64,000 nt of DNA, from positions 26,459 through 90,458 of the forward strand of contig JAUVVG010000011.1 in assembly GCA_030604735.1 (NCBI GenBank), read 5' to 3'. The notes under the pieces were generated by a model that was not told where the DNA came from, ran no database searches, and worked only from the letters and a program-made list of their open reading frames with translations. Positions 17,591 to 26,284 of this stretch are shown piece after piece; the stretch's first letter is position 1; each line of letters opens with the position of its first letter. Made by a program: the position numbers and the translations under genes. Source of the DNA: Azoarcus sp. Its GTDB lineage: Bacteria; Pseudomonadota; Gammaproteobacteria; Burkholderiales; Rhodocyclaceae.

Positions 17591-18343
17591 TCACGCAACG
17601 TAGGGGTTGGCGTAACCGAGCCGCTCGAGGATATCGATTTCGAGCGCCTCCATCGCTTCCGCATCGCGCGTGGCCTCATGATCGTATCCCTGCAAATGCA
17701 GCATACCATGCACGATCAGATGAGCGAAGTGCGCATCCACCGCCTTTTGCTGCGCCAGGGCTTCACGCGCAATCACCGGAACGCACAGCACCAGGTCGCC
17801 CTGCAAGGGCGAGGCCCGGTCGTTGTCGACATTCACGGCGGCATCGGCGGCGTCGTGATAACGGAAGGTCAGCACGTTGGTCGGATAGTCCTTTCCCCGA
17901 TAGTCCCGGTTCAGCGCCTGCCCTTCCTCCTCGCCGACCAGCCTGACCGTGACATCGGCGTCCGCCGCGAGCAAGGCCGCCCGGGCCCAGCGGCGGATAT
18001 GGTGTTTTCTTGGTGCGAGCAGCTTGTCGTCGTCGCTCAGGGCTTTCTGCACCCGCAGGTTCAACATCGGTTCTGGCTCACTCTGCGGAAGAGCGAGCGG
18101 CGGTTCGGCCGCGAGCAGCCCCAGCGCCACCGCGTTGTCCGCGATGGCAGAAGGACGCAACATCAGGGTTTCACTCTCCGACTCGGCCACCACCTGCAGC
18201 GCAGCCGAATCCCCTCCGCCCAGGTTCAACAGCAGACGCCTTCCGTCACCGAGCAGGATCTCCAGGTGTTCGGCACGACAGCTGGACTGCTGACCGAGCC
18301 GATCGGTCACCACCACCTTGAAACCGCGCTTGTTCATACCCAT
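17591..18343 (-). CDS. ybeY: Endoribonuclease YbeY with N-terminal extension
   Basis: Metal-dependent endoribonuclease for 16S rRNA 3'-end maturation and ribosome quality control. The C-terminal part (from about residue 93, MLNLRVQKALSDDDKLL) is a complete YbeY, with RDYRGKDYPTNVLTF and the zinc site HGMLHLQGYDH. The open frame continues 92 residues upstream to an ATG just 3 nt after phoH, giving 250 residues against the usual 150-160. The extension reads as plausible protein (two beta-rich blocks: HLEILLGDGRRLLLNLGGG and SETLMLRPSAIADNAVALG) and fills what would otherwise be a 280-nt hole in a tight operon. I do not recognise the extra domain. A start at residue 93 would give a standard YbeY. 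Confidence 0.88.
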   Translation of the reverse strand: MGMNKRGFKVVVTDRLGQQSSCRAEHLEILLGDGRRLLLNLGGGDSAALQVVAESESETLMLRPSAIADNAVALGLLAAEPPLALPQSEPEPMLNLRVQKALSDDDKLLAPRKHHIRRWARAALLAADADVTVRLVGEEEGQALNRDYRGKDYPTNVLTFRYHDAADAAVNVDNDRASPLQGDLVLCVPVIAREALAQQKAVDAHFAHLIVHGMLHLQGYDHEATRDAEAMEALEIDILERLGYANPYVA

Positions 18344-18346
18344 GAC

Positions 18347-19312
18347 TCAGCTCTCCCGCGTCGGAGCGGCTTGTCGTGTACCCGCCTGATCGTATGCCTC
18401 GACGATCCGTGCGACCAGCGGATGGCGCACCACATCCTCGCGGCCGAACTCGGTGAAGGCGATCCCGCGCACCTTGGAGAGCACCTCGCGTGCCTCGAGC
18501 AGCCCACTGCGCTGCCCCTTGGGCAGATCGATCTGGGTCACATCGCCGGTGATCACCGCCTTGGCCCCGAAGCCGATGCGGGTCAGGAACATCTTCATCT
18601 GCTCGGGCGTGGTGTTCTGAGCCTCGTCAAGAATGATGAAGGCGTGATTCAGGGTGCGCCCCCGCATGAAGGCGAGCGGGGCGATCTCGATGCTGGCCCG
18701 CTCGAACAACTTTGCGACCCGCTCGAAACCCATCAGATCGTAAAGCGCGTCATAAAGCGGGCGCAGGTAGGGATCGACCTTCTGCGCCAGATCACCCGGC
18801 AGAAAACCCAGCCGCTCGCCCGCCTCGACCGCCGGCCGGGTCAGGATAATCCGCTCGACCAGTTCGCGCTCGAACGCGTCCACGGCGGAGGCCACCGCGA
18901 GGTAGGTCTTGCCGGTGCCGGCCGGGCCGACCCCGAAGGTGATGTCGTGCGACTGGATGTGACTCAGGTACTCCACTTGCCGCGGCGTGCGGCCATGCAA
19001 CTCGGTCTTGCGGGTCAACAGCTTGGGCGCGCCCTCGATGATCGGCTTGCGGCTGTTGATCTCGACCAGACCGAGCTGGATGTCATCCAGGCTCAAATGC
19101 TGGGTCGCCTGCTCGTAGAAAGCCCGCAAGGCCTTGGCCGCCAGCTGCGACTGGGCCAGGCTTCCGCTCAGCTTGAAGTGCTCGCCACGACGCGAGATGC
19201 TGATATCGAACGCGGACTCGATCTGACGCAGGTTCTCGTCCAGCGCGCCACACAGGTTTGCCAGTCGTTCATTGTCGACCGGCTCCAGCACCACTTCGGT
19301 TGCACGCGCCAT
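18347..19312 (-). CDS. ybeZ: PhoH-like ATPase (YbeZ)
   Basis: PhoH-family P-loop ATPase, 321 residues, that partners with YbeY and is thought to act in RNA metabolism. Walker A is [11 protein letters not shown] (residues 129-139); downstream are [41 protein letters not shown] (Walker B region) and [12 protein letters not shown]. The start ATG directly abuts the miaB stop with no spacer, and ybeY follows after 3 nt, so miaB-ybeZ-ybeY-corC-lnt is one conserved operon. Confidence 0.94.
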   Translation of the reverse strand: MARATEVVLEPVDNERLANLCGALDENLRQIESAFDISISRRGEHFKLSGSLAQSQLAAKALRAFYEQATQHLSLDDIQLGLVEINSRKPIIEGAPKLLTRKTELHGRTPRQVEYLSHIQSHDITFGVGPAGTGKTYLAVASAVDAFERELVERIILTRPAVEAGERLGFLPGDLAQKVDPYLRPLYDALYDLMGFERVAKLFERASIEIAPLAFMRGRTLNHAFIILDEAQNTTPEQMKMFLTRIGFGAKAVITGDVTQIDLPKGQRSGLLEAREVLSKVRGIAFTEFGREDVVRHPLVARIVEAYDQAGTRQAAPTRES

Positions 19313-20650
19313 TCAGGACTCCCGGGTCACGATCTCGCCGCGCAAACTGTGCGGCAGTGCTTCGGTAATACGCACATCGACAAATTCGCCAATCAGCCGC
19401 GGGTTGGCGGCGAAGTTCACCACCCGGTTGTTTTCGGTGCGACCGGCGAGTTCCGCCGGATTCTTGCGCGAACGCCCCTCGACCAGGATGCGCTCGGTGC
19501 GTCCGACCATGGCTTCGCTGATCACCATCGCCTGCTCTTCGATCCGCTTCTGCAAGCGGGCGAGCCAGCGCAGCTTGGTCTCCTGAGGCACCGGGTCGGC
19601 GAGGTCCGAAGCGGGCGTACCGGGGCGCGCGCTATAAACGAAGGAGAACGAAGCATCGAAGCCGACCTCGTCGATCAGGCGCATCGTCTTCTCGAAGTCT
19701 TCCTCGCTCTCACCAGGGAAACCCACGATGAAATCCGAGGACAATGACAGATCAGGCCGTGCCGCGCGCAGCTTGCGCACCACCGACTTGTACTCCAGTA
19801 CCGAATATCCCCGTTTCATTGCGGCCAGCACCCGGTCCGACCCGGACTGGACCGGCAGATGCAGATGGCCAACCAGTTTGGGAATCTTTTCGTAGGCATC
19901 GAACACCCGCTGCGACATCTCGCGCGGATGCGAGGTGGTGTATCGCAGGCGCTCGACGCCCGGAATCTCGGCGACGCATTCGAGCAGGAACGCGAAATCG
20001 CCAAGCTCGCCCCCGGCGCGGGTGATCTCACCCCGCCAGGCATTGACGTTCTGGCCGAGCAAGGTGATCTCCTTGACCCCCTGCTCGGCCAGCCCGGCAA
20101 TCTCGGCCAGGATGTCGTCGAGCGGACGGGACACTTCCTCACCGCGGGTATAGGGCACGACACAGAAGGTGCAGTACTTCGAGCAACCCTCCATGATCGA
20201 GACGAACGCGCTCGCCCCCTCGACCCGTGCGGGCGGCATGTTGTCGAACTTCTCGATCTCCGGGAACGAGATATCCACCTGAGCCCGTCCGCTGCGCCGA
20301 CGCTGGTCGATGAGTTGCGGCAGGCGATGCAGCGTCTGCGGCCCGAACACCAGATCCACATACGGCGCCCGCGCGACGATCGCGTCGCCTTCCTGACTGG
20401 CGACACATCCACCCACCCCGATGATCAACCCGGGCTTGGACGCCTTCAGATGCTTGACCCGACCGAGGTCGTGAAACACCCTTTCCTGCGCCTTCTCGCG
20501 CACCGAGCAGGTGTTGAAGAGAATCACGTCCGCTTCTTCCGGATTATCCGTCTTCTCCATCGGCTCCTGCATTCCGAGCACATCCGCCATCTTGTCGGAG
20601 TCGTACTCGTTCATCTGGCAGCCGAAGGTTCGGATATAGAGTTTCTTCAT
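19313..20650 (-). CDS. miaB: tRNA-2-methylthio-N6-isopentenyladenosine synthase MiaB
   Basis: Radical-SAM methylthiotransferase that thiomethylates i6A37 in tRNAs. 445 residues. The UPF0004 domain has cysteines C11, C48 and C82 for the auxiliary 4Fe-4S cluster. The radical-SAM motif is C156-x3-C160-x2-C163 (GCSKYCTFC). [15 protein letters not shown] and the HLPVQSGSD segment follow, with a C-terminal TRAM domain from about residue 378 ([13 protein letters not shown]). It is the first gene of the operon, divergent from the tRNA-Met gene 60 nt away. Confidence 0.96.
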   Translation of the reverse strand: MKKLYIRTFGCQMNEYDSDKMADVLGMQEPMEKTDNPEEADVILFNTCSVREKAQERVFHDLGRVKHLKASKPGLIIGVGGCVASQEGDAIVARAPYVDLVFGPQTLHRLPQLIDQRRRSGRAQVDISFPEIEKFDNMPPARVEGASAFVSIMEGCSKYCTFCVVPYTRGEEVSRPLDDILAEIAGLAEQGVKEITLLGQNVNAWRGEITRAGGELGDFAFLLECVAEIPGVERLRYTTSHPREMSQRVFDAYEKIPKLVGHLHLPVQSGSDRVLAAMKRGYSVLEYKSVVRKLRAARPDLSLSSDFIVGFPGESEEDFEKTMRLIDEVGFDASFSFVYSARPGTPASDLADPVPQETKLRWLARLQKRIEEQAMVISEAMVGRTERILVEGRSRKNPAELAGRTENNRVVNFAANPRLIGEFVDVRITEALPHSLRGEIVTRES

Positions 20651-20668
20651 GCTCTCTCAGTCTTTCTG

Positions 20669-20698
20669 TTGACGCTGTGTTTTGAAAAACGATATATT
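20669..20698 (+). promoter_or_regulatory. sigma-70 promoter for tRNA-Met
   Basis: TTGACG (20669-20674), an 18-bp spacer, then TATATT (20693-20698), ending 12 nt before the first base of tRNA-Met. Position and sequence fit a tRNA promoter. It lies in the 60-nt spacer shared with divergent miaB. Confidence 0.65.
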
Positions 20699-20710
20699 AG
20701 CAGGCTTGTT

Positions 20711-20787
20711 GGTGATGTAGCTCAGACGGTTAGAGCGATGGATTCATAACCCATAGGTCGGCGGTTCGATTCCGCCCATCACCACCA
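20711..20787 (+). tRNA. tRNA-Met (CAT anticodon, elongator type)
   Basis: A 77-nt cloverleaf: acceptor GGTGATG/CATCACC, D-arm GCTC...GAGC, anticodon arm with CAT at 20745-20747 in loop TTCATAA, T-arm GGCGG-TTCGATT-CCGCC, encoded CCA. The anticodon stem ATGGA/CCCAT has an A-C mismatch at the loop end. The full acceptor pairing and the absence of the C1-A72 mismatch exclude initiator Met. tRNA-Ile2 (lysidine-modified CAT) is formally possible but less likely. Confidence 0.93.
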
Positions 20788-21181
20788 ATCTGATTTTCCT
20801 TTGATTCAAGGGCTTGGGCAACCAGGCCCTTGGTCGTTCACGGCCCGAAATCTCGTTTGGGACGATTTCTGACAGCGAATCTGACAAAGCCGGTGCAGCC
20901 AAGTGCCATCGCGCGCAAAACAAAGCAGTCGAGGTGAAGAGACGGCGTTCTATCCATGTACGCGTGCAGTCCTGCAACCCACTTTCAGCGCAAGCAGATG
21001 ACTGTCGTCAGAGCCTAACAACCACCTTGCTTGCGGCCGCGAGCACTGCATGAATGCACGCGACGGCCTGCTGGTCCTGCATCGGGTCATCACGCACCGC
21101 AGTTCAACCCGTTTCAATCCTTGCCTCGGACGCCAGCCTGTTAGAATCTCGCCGGCACGTTTTACCCTGCTCAAAGGCAAC
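20788..21181. other. non-coding gap after tRNA-Met, with one hairpin
   Basis: A 394-nt gap before the sodium channel gene. Just after the tRNA (20808-20831) is a 10-bp hairpin, AAGGGCTTGG-GCAA-CCAGGCCCTT, with one mismatch and a GNRA-type loop but no T run. The rest shows no gene; short open frames here lack ribosome sites and family features. I saw no second copy of the tRNA 3' end that would mark an integrated element. Confidence 0.45.
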
Positions 21182-21976
21182 ATGACACCCCTCAAGACCC
21201 TGGTCGAATCCGCCGCATTTCAACGTTTCGTGATCGTTGTGATCGTGATCAACGCAATCACGCTCGGACTGGAAACCTCGCCCGCCGCGGTCGCGGCGGC
21301 GGGTGGACTTCTCACGGTGCTCGACAAGGCAGCGCTGACCGTGTTCGTGGTCGAGATCGCGCTCAAGCTGATCGTCTATCGGCACAACTTCTTCCGCGAC
21401 GGGTGGAACGTGTTTGATTTCCTGATCGTCGGGATCACGCTTGCTCCGACCGGCGAGGGCGTGGCGGTATTGCGCGCACTGCGCATCCTCCGTGCGCTGC
21501 GCCTGGTCTCGGTGGTACCGTCGATGCGCAAGGTCGTCAATGCCCTGCTGAAGGCGATCCCCGGGATGACCTCGGTACTGACCCTGTTGCTGCTGGTGTT
21601 CTATGTCGCCGCGGTCATGTCGACCAAGCTCTTCGGTGCCTCCTTTCCGGACTGGTTCGGCACCATGGGCGCATCGTTCTACACCCTGTTCCAGGTCATG
21701 ACGCTGGAGTCCTGGTCGATGGGTATCGTACGACCGGTGATGGATGTCTATCCGCTGGCCTGGCTATTCTTCATCGTGTTCATTCTGCTGACGACCTTCG
21801 CGGTGCTGAACCTCTTCATCGCGATCGTCGTCGATGCGATGAGCGTGACCGATCACAAGGAACAGGAGGAGACGCGGTCACTGGTGAGCTCCGACCACGA
21901 GGAACTGATGACCGAGTTGCGTGCGCTACGCGGAGAGATTGCCGAACTACGCCGGGATCGCATCCCGCCCGCATAA
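21182..21976 (+). CDS. Bacterial voltage-gated sodium channel (NavBac)
   Basis: Single-domain six-helix channel subunit that would assemble as a tetramer in the inner membrane. 264 residues from the ATG at 21182, which has AAAGG upstream; a longer frame adds 44 non-conserved residues. S1-S3 span about residues 12-90. S4 has four arginines at three-residue spacing (R98, R101, R104, R107). The pore loop carries TLESWSM (174-180), the filter I recall from NavAb and NaChBac, conferring Na+ selectivity. S6 is FVFILLTTFAVLNLFIAIVVDAM-like, and the C-terminus (about 239-258) is a Glu/Arg-rich coiled coil typical of these tetramers. The gene stands alone, convergent with ftsX. Confidence 0.93.
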   Translation: MTPLKTLVESAAFQRFVIVVIVINAITLGLETSPAAVAAAGGLLTVLDKAALTVFVVEIALKLIVYRHNFFRDGWNVFDFLIVGITLAPTGEGVAVLRALRILRALRLVSVVPSMRKVVNALLKAIPGMTSVLTLLLLVFYVAAVMSTKLFGASFPDWFGTMGASFYTLFQVMTLESWSMGIVRPVMDVYPLAWLFFIVFILLTTFAVLNLFIAIVVDAMSVTDHKEQEETRSLVSSDHEELMTELRALRGEIAELRRDRIPPA

Positions 21977-22030
21977 GGGGCGACAAATTCGAACCCACCT
22001 GTGTCTTGTGTATCGCTTGCACGGACCCGT

Positions 22031-22933
22031 TCAGCGAAGCCGCTCTGCCAGATGGCGCCGGACCGAGATTGCGCTTCCCAGCCAGCCAAGAAAGGCGGCG
22101 AACCCGAGAATCGACACGGTCTCGAGCGCCCCCGGGCCGGACAACACGAACACCGCACCGTAGGTCGTCGCGAGACTCTCGACCGACCCGCCGAGCGCCT
22201 CCACCGTCATCCACACCGTCCCGAGCGCGACCAGTCCGCCGAGCAGACCCTGAAGACTGCCGAACCAGTAAAACGGACGCCGGATGAACGGATCGGTCGC
22301 TCCGAGCAGCCGCGACACGTCGATTTCCGGTCGCTGGGTCATGATCTGCAGGCGTATGGTATTGAAGGTGACGATCACCAGCGCGAACCCGAGCAGGCCG
22401 GCCAACAGCAACACCGCCGACTTGCCCAGTCCGATCAAGGCATGCAGGCGTTCGACCCACGCGGAGTCTAGCTGGACATGCTCGACGCCGTCCCATTCGC
22501 CGAAGCGCGCTTCGAGCGCCTCGTAGACCGCGGGATCATCGCCACGCGGCGTCACCACGAAGGCATGCGGTAACGGATTGCCCGGCAAGCCGCCCAACAC
22601 ATCCCCCAGTCCGCTCTGCGCCAGCTGGCGCAAGGCCTCGTCCGGCGGGACATGGCGAAAGCTCGCCACCCCGGACTCGCGGCGCAAGCGCTGCTCGATC
22701 CCGCGAACCTGCTCCTCCGCCGCCTCCTGGATCATGAAAAGACTGATCTCGGGCGTTCCGGACACCCCGCGCGCCAGCGTCGCGACATTGTCGAGCAGCA
22801 GGTAGCCACCCGCCGGCAGCGACAGTGCGATCCCGACCACGAGCGCCGACAGCACCGTGCCCAGCGGCTGCCGCAGCAATCGGCGCATCGCCTGGAGCGC
22901 GGCGCGCCCATGCAGCCCCAGCCAGTTCATCAT
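22031..22933 (-). CDS. ftsX: Cell division protein FtsX
   Basis: Inner-membrane partner of FtsE; in E. coli FtsEX controls septal cell-wall hydrolysis through EnvC. 300 residues: one N-terminal helix (TVLSALVVGIALSLPAGGYLLL), a periplasmic domain of about 120 residues, then three C-terminal helices. The conserved cytoplasmic loop TFNTIRLQIMTQRPEIDVSRLLGATDPFIRRPFYW is the best marker. It overlaps ftsE by 4 nt. rpoH, which often follows ftsX, is absent; transcription here converges with the sodium channel gene. Confidence 0.93.
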   Translation of the reverse strand: MMNWLGLHGRAALQAMRRLLRQPLGTVLSALVVGIALSLPAGGYLLLDNVATLARGVSGTPEISLFMIQEAAEEQVRGIEQRLRRESGVASFRHVPPDEALRQLAQSGLGDVLGGLPGNPLPHAFVVTPRGDDPAVYEALEARFGEWDGVEHVQLDSAWVERLHALIGLGKSAVLLLAGLLGFALVIVTFNTIRLQIMTQRPEIDVSRLLGATDPFIRRPFYWFGSLQGLLGGLVALGTVWMTVEALGGSVESLATTYGAVFVLSGPGALETVSILGFAAFLGWLGSAISVRRHLAERLR

Positions 22934-23592
22934 GCCGAATCTCCGACCAGGATGCCCTTGCTCAAGGCGAGCCGACGGGGACGATAACGCGCGAACAGGC
23001 TCTCGTCATGGGTGGAGACCAGCACGGTCACGCCCGCCTCGTTGAAGGACTTGAACAAGGCGGCGATCTCGCTGGCGTACGCAGTGTCGAGATGGGCCGT
23101 CGGCTCGTCGGCGATCAGGATGCTGGGGCGATTGACGATCGCCCGCGCGATCGCGACCCGCTGCTGTTCGCCACCGGACAAGCCGGCCGGCATCTCGCGA
23201 TCGCGGCCGGACAAGCCGACCCGCTCCAGCGCCGCCTCGACCCTGCGCGCCGCATCCCGGGGCGGATGGCCGGTGATCACCAGCGGCAGCATCACGTTGT
23301 CAAACACGCTCCGATCGAACAGCAGCCGGCTCTCCTGGAGCACCAGACCGAGATTGCGCCTGAGATAAGGGATGGCGCTGGCACGCAGACCGGAGACGTC
23401 CTGCCCGTTGATCTTCACCGCGCCTTCGGTCGGACGCTCGATCACCGGAATCATCTTCAGCAGCGTGCTCTTGCCGGCACCCGAGTGGCCGGACAACACC
23501 ACCAACTCGCCATGGCGAATCTCGAAGCTGACCCCGGCCAGCGCGACATAGTCGCCCGGGTAGCGCTTCACCACCTCGTCGAAAAGAATCAT
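22930..23592 (-). CDS. ftsE: Cell division ATP-binding protein FtsE
   Basis: ABC-type ATPase of the FtsEX complex at the septum. 220 residues. Walker A is GHSGAGKST (residues 35-43), signature LSGGEQQRVAIARAI, Walker B ILIADEPTAHLD and H-loop STHDES. It begins MILFDEVVKRYPG, the usual FtsE start. It overlaps ftsY upstream and ftsX downstream by 4 nt each (ATGA), so ftsY-ftsE-ftsX is a translationally coupled operon. Confidence 0.95.
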   Translation of the reverse strand: MILFDEVVKRYPGDYVALAGVSFEIRHGELVVLSGHSGAGKSTLLKMIPVIERPTEGAVKINGQDVSGLRASAIPYLRRNLGLVLQESRLLFDRSVFDNVMLPLVITGHPPRDAARRVEAALERVGLSGRDREMPAGLSGGEQQRVAIARAIVNRPSILIADEPTAHLDTAYASEIAALFKSFNEAGVTVLVSTHDESLFARYRPRRLALSKGILVGDSA

Positions 23593-24728
23593 GCCCGGGT
23601 ATCGTTACCCGCGCCCGGCGCGCGGGCGAACAAGGCGTCGACGAACTCGCGCGCCTTGAATGGCTGCAGGTCGTCGATGCCTTCCCCGACCCCGATGAAT
23701 CGAAGCGGTTTCGGCGCCTGACGCGCGATCGCAGCCACCACCCCGCCCTTGGCCGTGCCATCGAGCTTGGTCAGGACCAGCCCGGTCACCCCGATCGCGG
23801 CATCGAAGGCCTTCACCTGGGTCAGCGCGTTCTGCCCGATGTTGGCATCGAGCACCAGCAGCACTTCGTGCGGCGCACTGGGGTCGGCCTTGGCGATCAC
23901 CCGCCGGACCTTGGCGATCTCCTCCATCAGGTGCAACTGGGTCGGCAGCCGACCGGCGGTGTCGGCCAGCACGATGTCGATGCCGCGGGCCCTGGCCGCA
24001 TTGACCGCGTCGAAGATCACCGCGGCCGAGTCACCGGACTCTTGCGCGATCACGGTCACGTTGTTCCGTTCACCCCAGGTTTGAAGCTGCTCCCTCGCCG
24101 CGGCGCGGAAGGTGTCGCCGGCGGCAAGCAGAACGCTCTTGCCCTGCGCCTGGAAGTACTTCGCCAGCTTGCCGATCGAGGTCGTCTTGCCCGAGCCGTT
24201 GATGCCGGCGATCATGATGATGAACGGCTTGTGGGTGGTGATCTCGAGCGGCTGCTCCAGCGGCGAGAGGACCGCCAGCAAGCCCTCGGCGAGCGCCTGC
24301 TGCAGTTGATCCGCGGTTTCGAGCTTGTCCCGCTTCCATCGGCGGCGCAGTTCATCGAGCAGATGCTGGGTCGCCTCGACCCCGCAGTCGGCCATCAGCA
24401 GCGTGGTTTCAAGTTCCTCGAGCAGGTCTTCGTCGATCTTGCGTCGCCCGAACAGGCCGGCCAGACCGCCGCCGAGCTGCTGACGGGTCCGGCTGAGACC
24501 GGCCTTGAGCCGCTCCGCCCAGGACAGCCTGGGTGCGGTCGGGGCGGCAGCGGGTACCGGCACCTGCGCCTGCGGATCAGGCCGGCTATCGGCGACCGGC
24601 ATATCGATCGTCTCGACGGCGACGACGGCATCGGGGCCGACGGGCGTCGCAGGCTGAGCGTCCGGCTCTTCGGTCGCATCCTGCTTGTGCGGCTCGGGCT
24701 TGGGAGACTTCTTCAGGAAACCAAACAT
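23589..24728 (-). CDS. ftsY: Signal recognition particle receptor FtsY
   Basis: SRP receptor GTPase that delivers ribosome-nascent chains to the Sec translocon. 379 residues: a variable, Pro/Asp-rich A domain of about 70 residues for membrane attachment, then the N-domain (LFGRRKIDEDLLEELETTLL) and the G-domain with G1 GINGSGKTTSIGKLA, DTFRAAAREQL (insertion box), G3 ADTAGRLPT, G4 LTKLDGTAKGG and the closing GVGEGIDDLQPF. First gene of the minus-strand ftsYEX operon. Confidence 0.95.
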   Translation of the reverse strand: MFGFLKKSPKPEPHKQDATEEPDAQPATPVGPDAVVAVETIDMPVADSRPDPQAQVPVPAAAPTAPRLSWAERLKAGLSRTRQQLGGGLAGLFGRRKIDEDLLEELETTLLMADCGVEATQHLLDELRRRWKRDKLETADQLQQALAEGLLAVLSPLEQPLEITTHKPFIIMIAGINGSGKTTSIGKLAKYFQAQGKSVLLAAGDTFRAAAREQLQTWGERNNVTVIAQESGDSAAVIFDAVNAARARGIDIVLADTAGRLPTQLHLMEEIAKVRRVIAKADPSAPHEVLLVLDANIGQNALTQVKAFDAAIGVTGLVLTKLDGTAKGGVVAAIARQAPKPLRFIGVGEGIDDLQPFKAREFVDALFARAPGAGNDTRA

Positions 24729-24889
24729 GGGGACTCGGGTCAGTGTGAGTGTTCGTCGAGGTCGGGCAACAGCAGATTGCGGCTAAGATGCGCGGCGACG
24801 GTCACAATACCCGTCTGTCGGCACATCGGCCGGAACCGGCCCGCACCTGGACAATAGGTCGCAAATTCTACCAGACGCAGGACAACTCC

Positions 24890-26272
24890 ATGATTCGTCC
24901 CACGCTTAGTCAACTCACCCGCAGCGCCTGCGCACTGGCAGCAGGGCTGCTTCTCGCCGGCAGCGTCCAGGCCAACCCGTTCGAGACCACGCTGGACAAC
25001 GGCATGAAGGTCATCGTCAAGGAAGACCGGCGTGCGCCCTCCGTGGTGCACATGGTTTGGTATGGCATCGGGTCGATGGACGAACCCGACGGCGTGTCCG
25101 GCATCGCGCACATGCTCGAGCACATGATGTTCAAGGGCACCGAGACGGTCGGGCCGGGCGAGTTCAACCGCCGGGTGTCGGCGGTCGGCGGTCGCGACAA
25201 CGCCTTCACCGGCCGGGACTACACCGCCTATTTCCAGCAGATTCCGCCGGAACACCTGGAACAGATGATGATGCTCGAGTCGGACCGGATGGCCAACCTC
25301 AAGCTGGCCGAGGACTTGTTCCTGCCGGAGGTCGAGGTGGTCAAGGAAGAACGCCGGCTGCGCACCGACGACAATCCGCGCGCGCTCGTGTTCGAGCAGT
25401 TGATGGCGACCGCGTTCCAGGGCCATCCCTACCGTCGCCCGATCATAGGCTGGATGTCGGACATCGAGGCCTACCGGATGAGCGACGCCCAGCGCTGGTA
25501 CGACGACTGGTATGCGCCGAACAACGCGACCCTGGTCGTCGTCGGCGATGTCGCACACCAGGACGTGTTCGCCCTCGCCGAGCAGCACTACGGCCCGATC
25601 GCAGCCCGCGACCTGCCGGATCGCAGGGTAACCGTCGAACCTGCTCAACGCGGGCCACGCCATACCGTGGTCCGCGCGCCGGCCGAGTTGCCCTTCGTCG
25701 CACTGGCCTGGCATGTGCCGACGCTGCGCGACCCGCAACAGGACCGTGACGTGTATGCGCTCCAGGTGTTGTCGGCGGTGCTGGACGGTTATGACGGCGC
25801 GCGCCTGCCCCGCCAGTTGGTGCGCGAGAGCCAGATCGCGGTAGCGGCAGGCGCGAGCTATGGCGGCACCGGCCGCGGCCCGTCGCTGTTCATCCTCTCC
25901 GCTTCGCCGCGCGAAGGCCATACCGTGGCGCAGGTCGAGGAGGCCTTGCTGGCCGAGATCAGGCGGATCGCCGATGACGGCATCAGCGAAGCCGAATTGA
26001 ACCGTGTCCGCACCCAGGCCGTGGCGGCCCAGGTCTACAAGCGCGACTCGCTGATGGGCCAGGCGATGGAGATCGGCTTCCTGGAGTCGGTCGGCCTGTC
26101 CTGGCGCGACGACGAGGTCCTGTTGGCGGGCCTGCGCAGCGTCACCGCCGAGGAGGTGCAGGCGGTCGCCGCCCGCTACTTCGACGACACCACGATGACC
26201 CGGGCCGAGCTCGACCCGCTCCCGCCGGACGGCAGCCCCCGCCGTCTGCCCTCGCCCGCCCTGCGGCACTGA
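24890..26272 (+). CDS. M16 family zinc peptidase (catalytic subunit)
   Basis: Periplasmic or envelope-facing M16B metallopeptidase of about 460 residues, related to mitochondrial processing peptidase and PqqL-type enzymes. A signal peptide is visible (TRSACALAAGLLLAGSVQA). The inverted zinc motif HMLEH (H74, E77, H78) is intact, and the third ligand glutamate lies in VVKEERR near residue 153. The C-terminal half carries the second M16 domain. ATG 24890 is chosen because it gives the signal peptide; the frame extends further upstream without support. It is followed after 12 nt by a second M16 gene lacking the zinc motif, so the two probably form a heterodimer. The substrate is unknown. Confidence 0.92.
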   Translation: MIRPTLSQLTRSACALAAGLLLAGSVQANPFETTLDNGMKVIVKEDRRAPSVVHMVWYGIGSMDEPDGVSGIAHMLEHMMFKGTETVGPGEFNRRVSAVGGRDNAFTGRDYTAYFQQIPPEHLEQMMMLESDRMANLKLAEDLFLPEVEVVKEERRLRTDDNPRALVFEQLMATAFQGHPYRRPIIGWMSDIEAYRMSDAQRWYDDWYAPNNATLVVVGDVAHQDVFALAEQHYGPIAARDLPDRRVTVEPAQRGPRHTVVRAPAELPFVALAWHVPTLRDPQQDRDVYALQVLSAVLDGYDGARLPRQLVRESQIAVAAGASYGGTGRGPSLFILSASPREGHTVAQVEEALLAEIRRIADDGISEAELNRVRTQAVAAQVYKRDSLMGQAMEIGFLESVGLSWRDDEVLLAGLRSVTAEEVQAVAARYFDDTTMTRAELDPLPPDGSPRRLPSPALRH

Positions 26273-26284
26273 GAACCCGGAACG

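Noticed and set aside
17519..19747. A 742-codon plus-strand open frame opposite ybeY, phoH and miaB
   Set aside because: Antisense shadow in high-GC DNA; it crosses three genes with strong family motifs and shows none itself.
18347..20650. PhoH and MiaB both end in TRES, suggesting a shared tag
   Set aside because: The codons differ and the upstream residues are unrelated; coincidence is the simplest view.
20744..20977. A 77-codon minus-strand frame ending GGIEPPTYGL
   Set aside because: The C-terminal string is the well-known artefact of translating the antisense of a tRNA gene; not a protein.
20788..21181. Possible integrated element at tRNA-Met
   Set aside because: No integrase gene, no duplicate tRNA 3' end and no direct repeat were found; only the hairpin and a lone channel gene remain.
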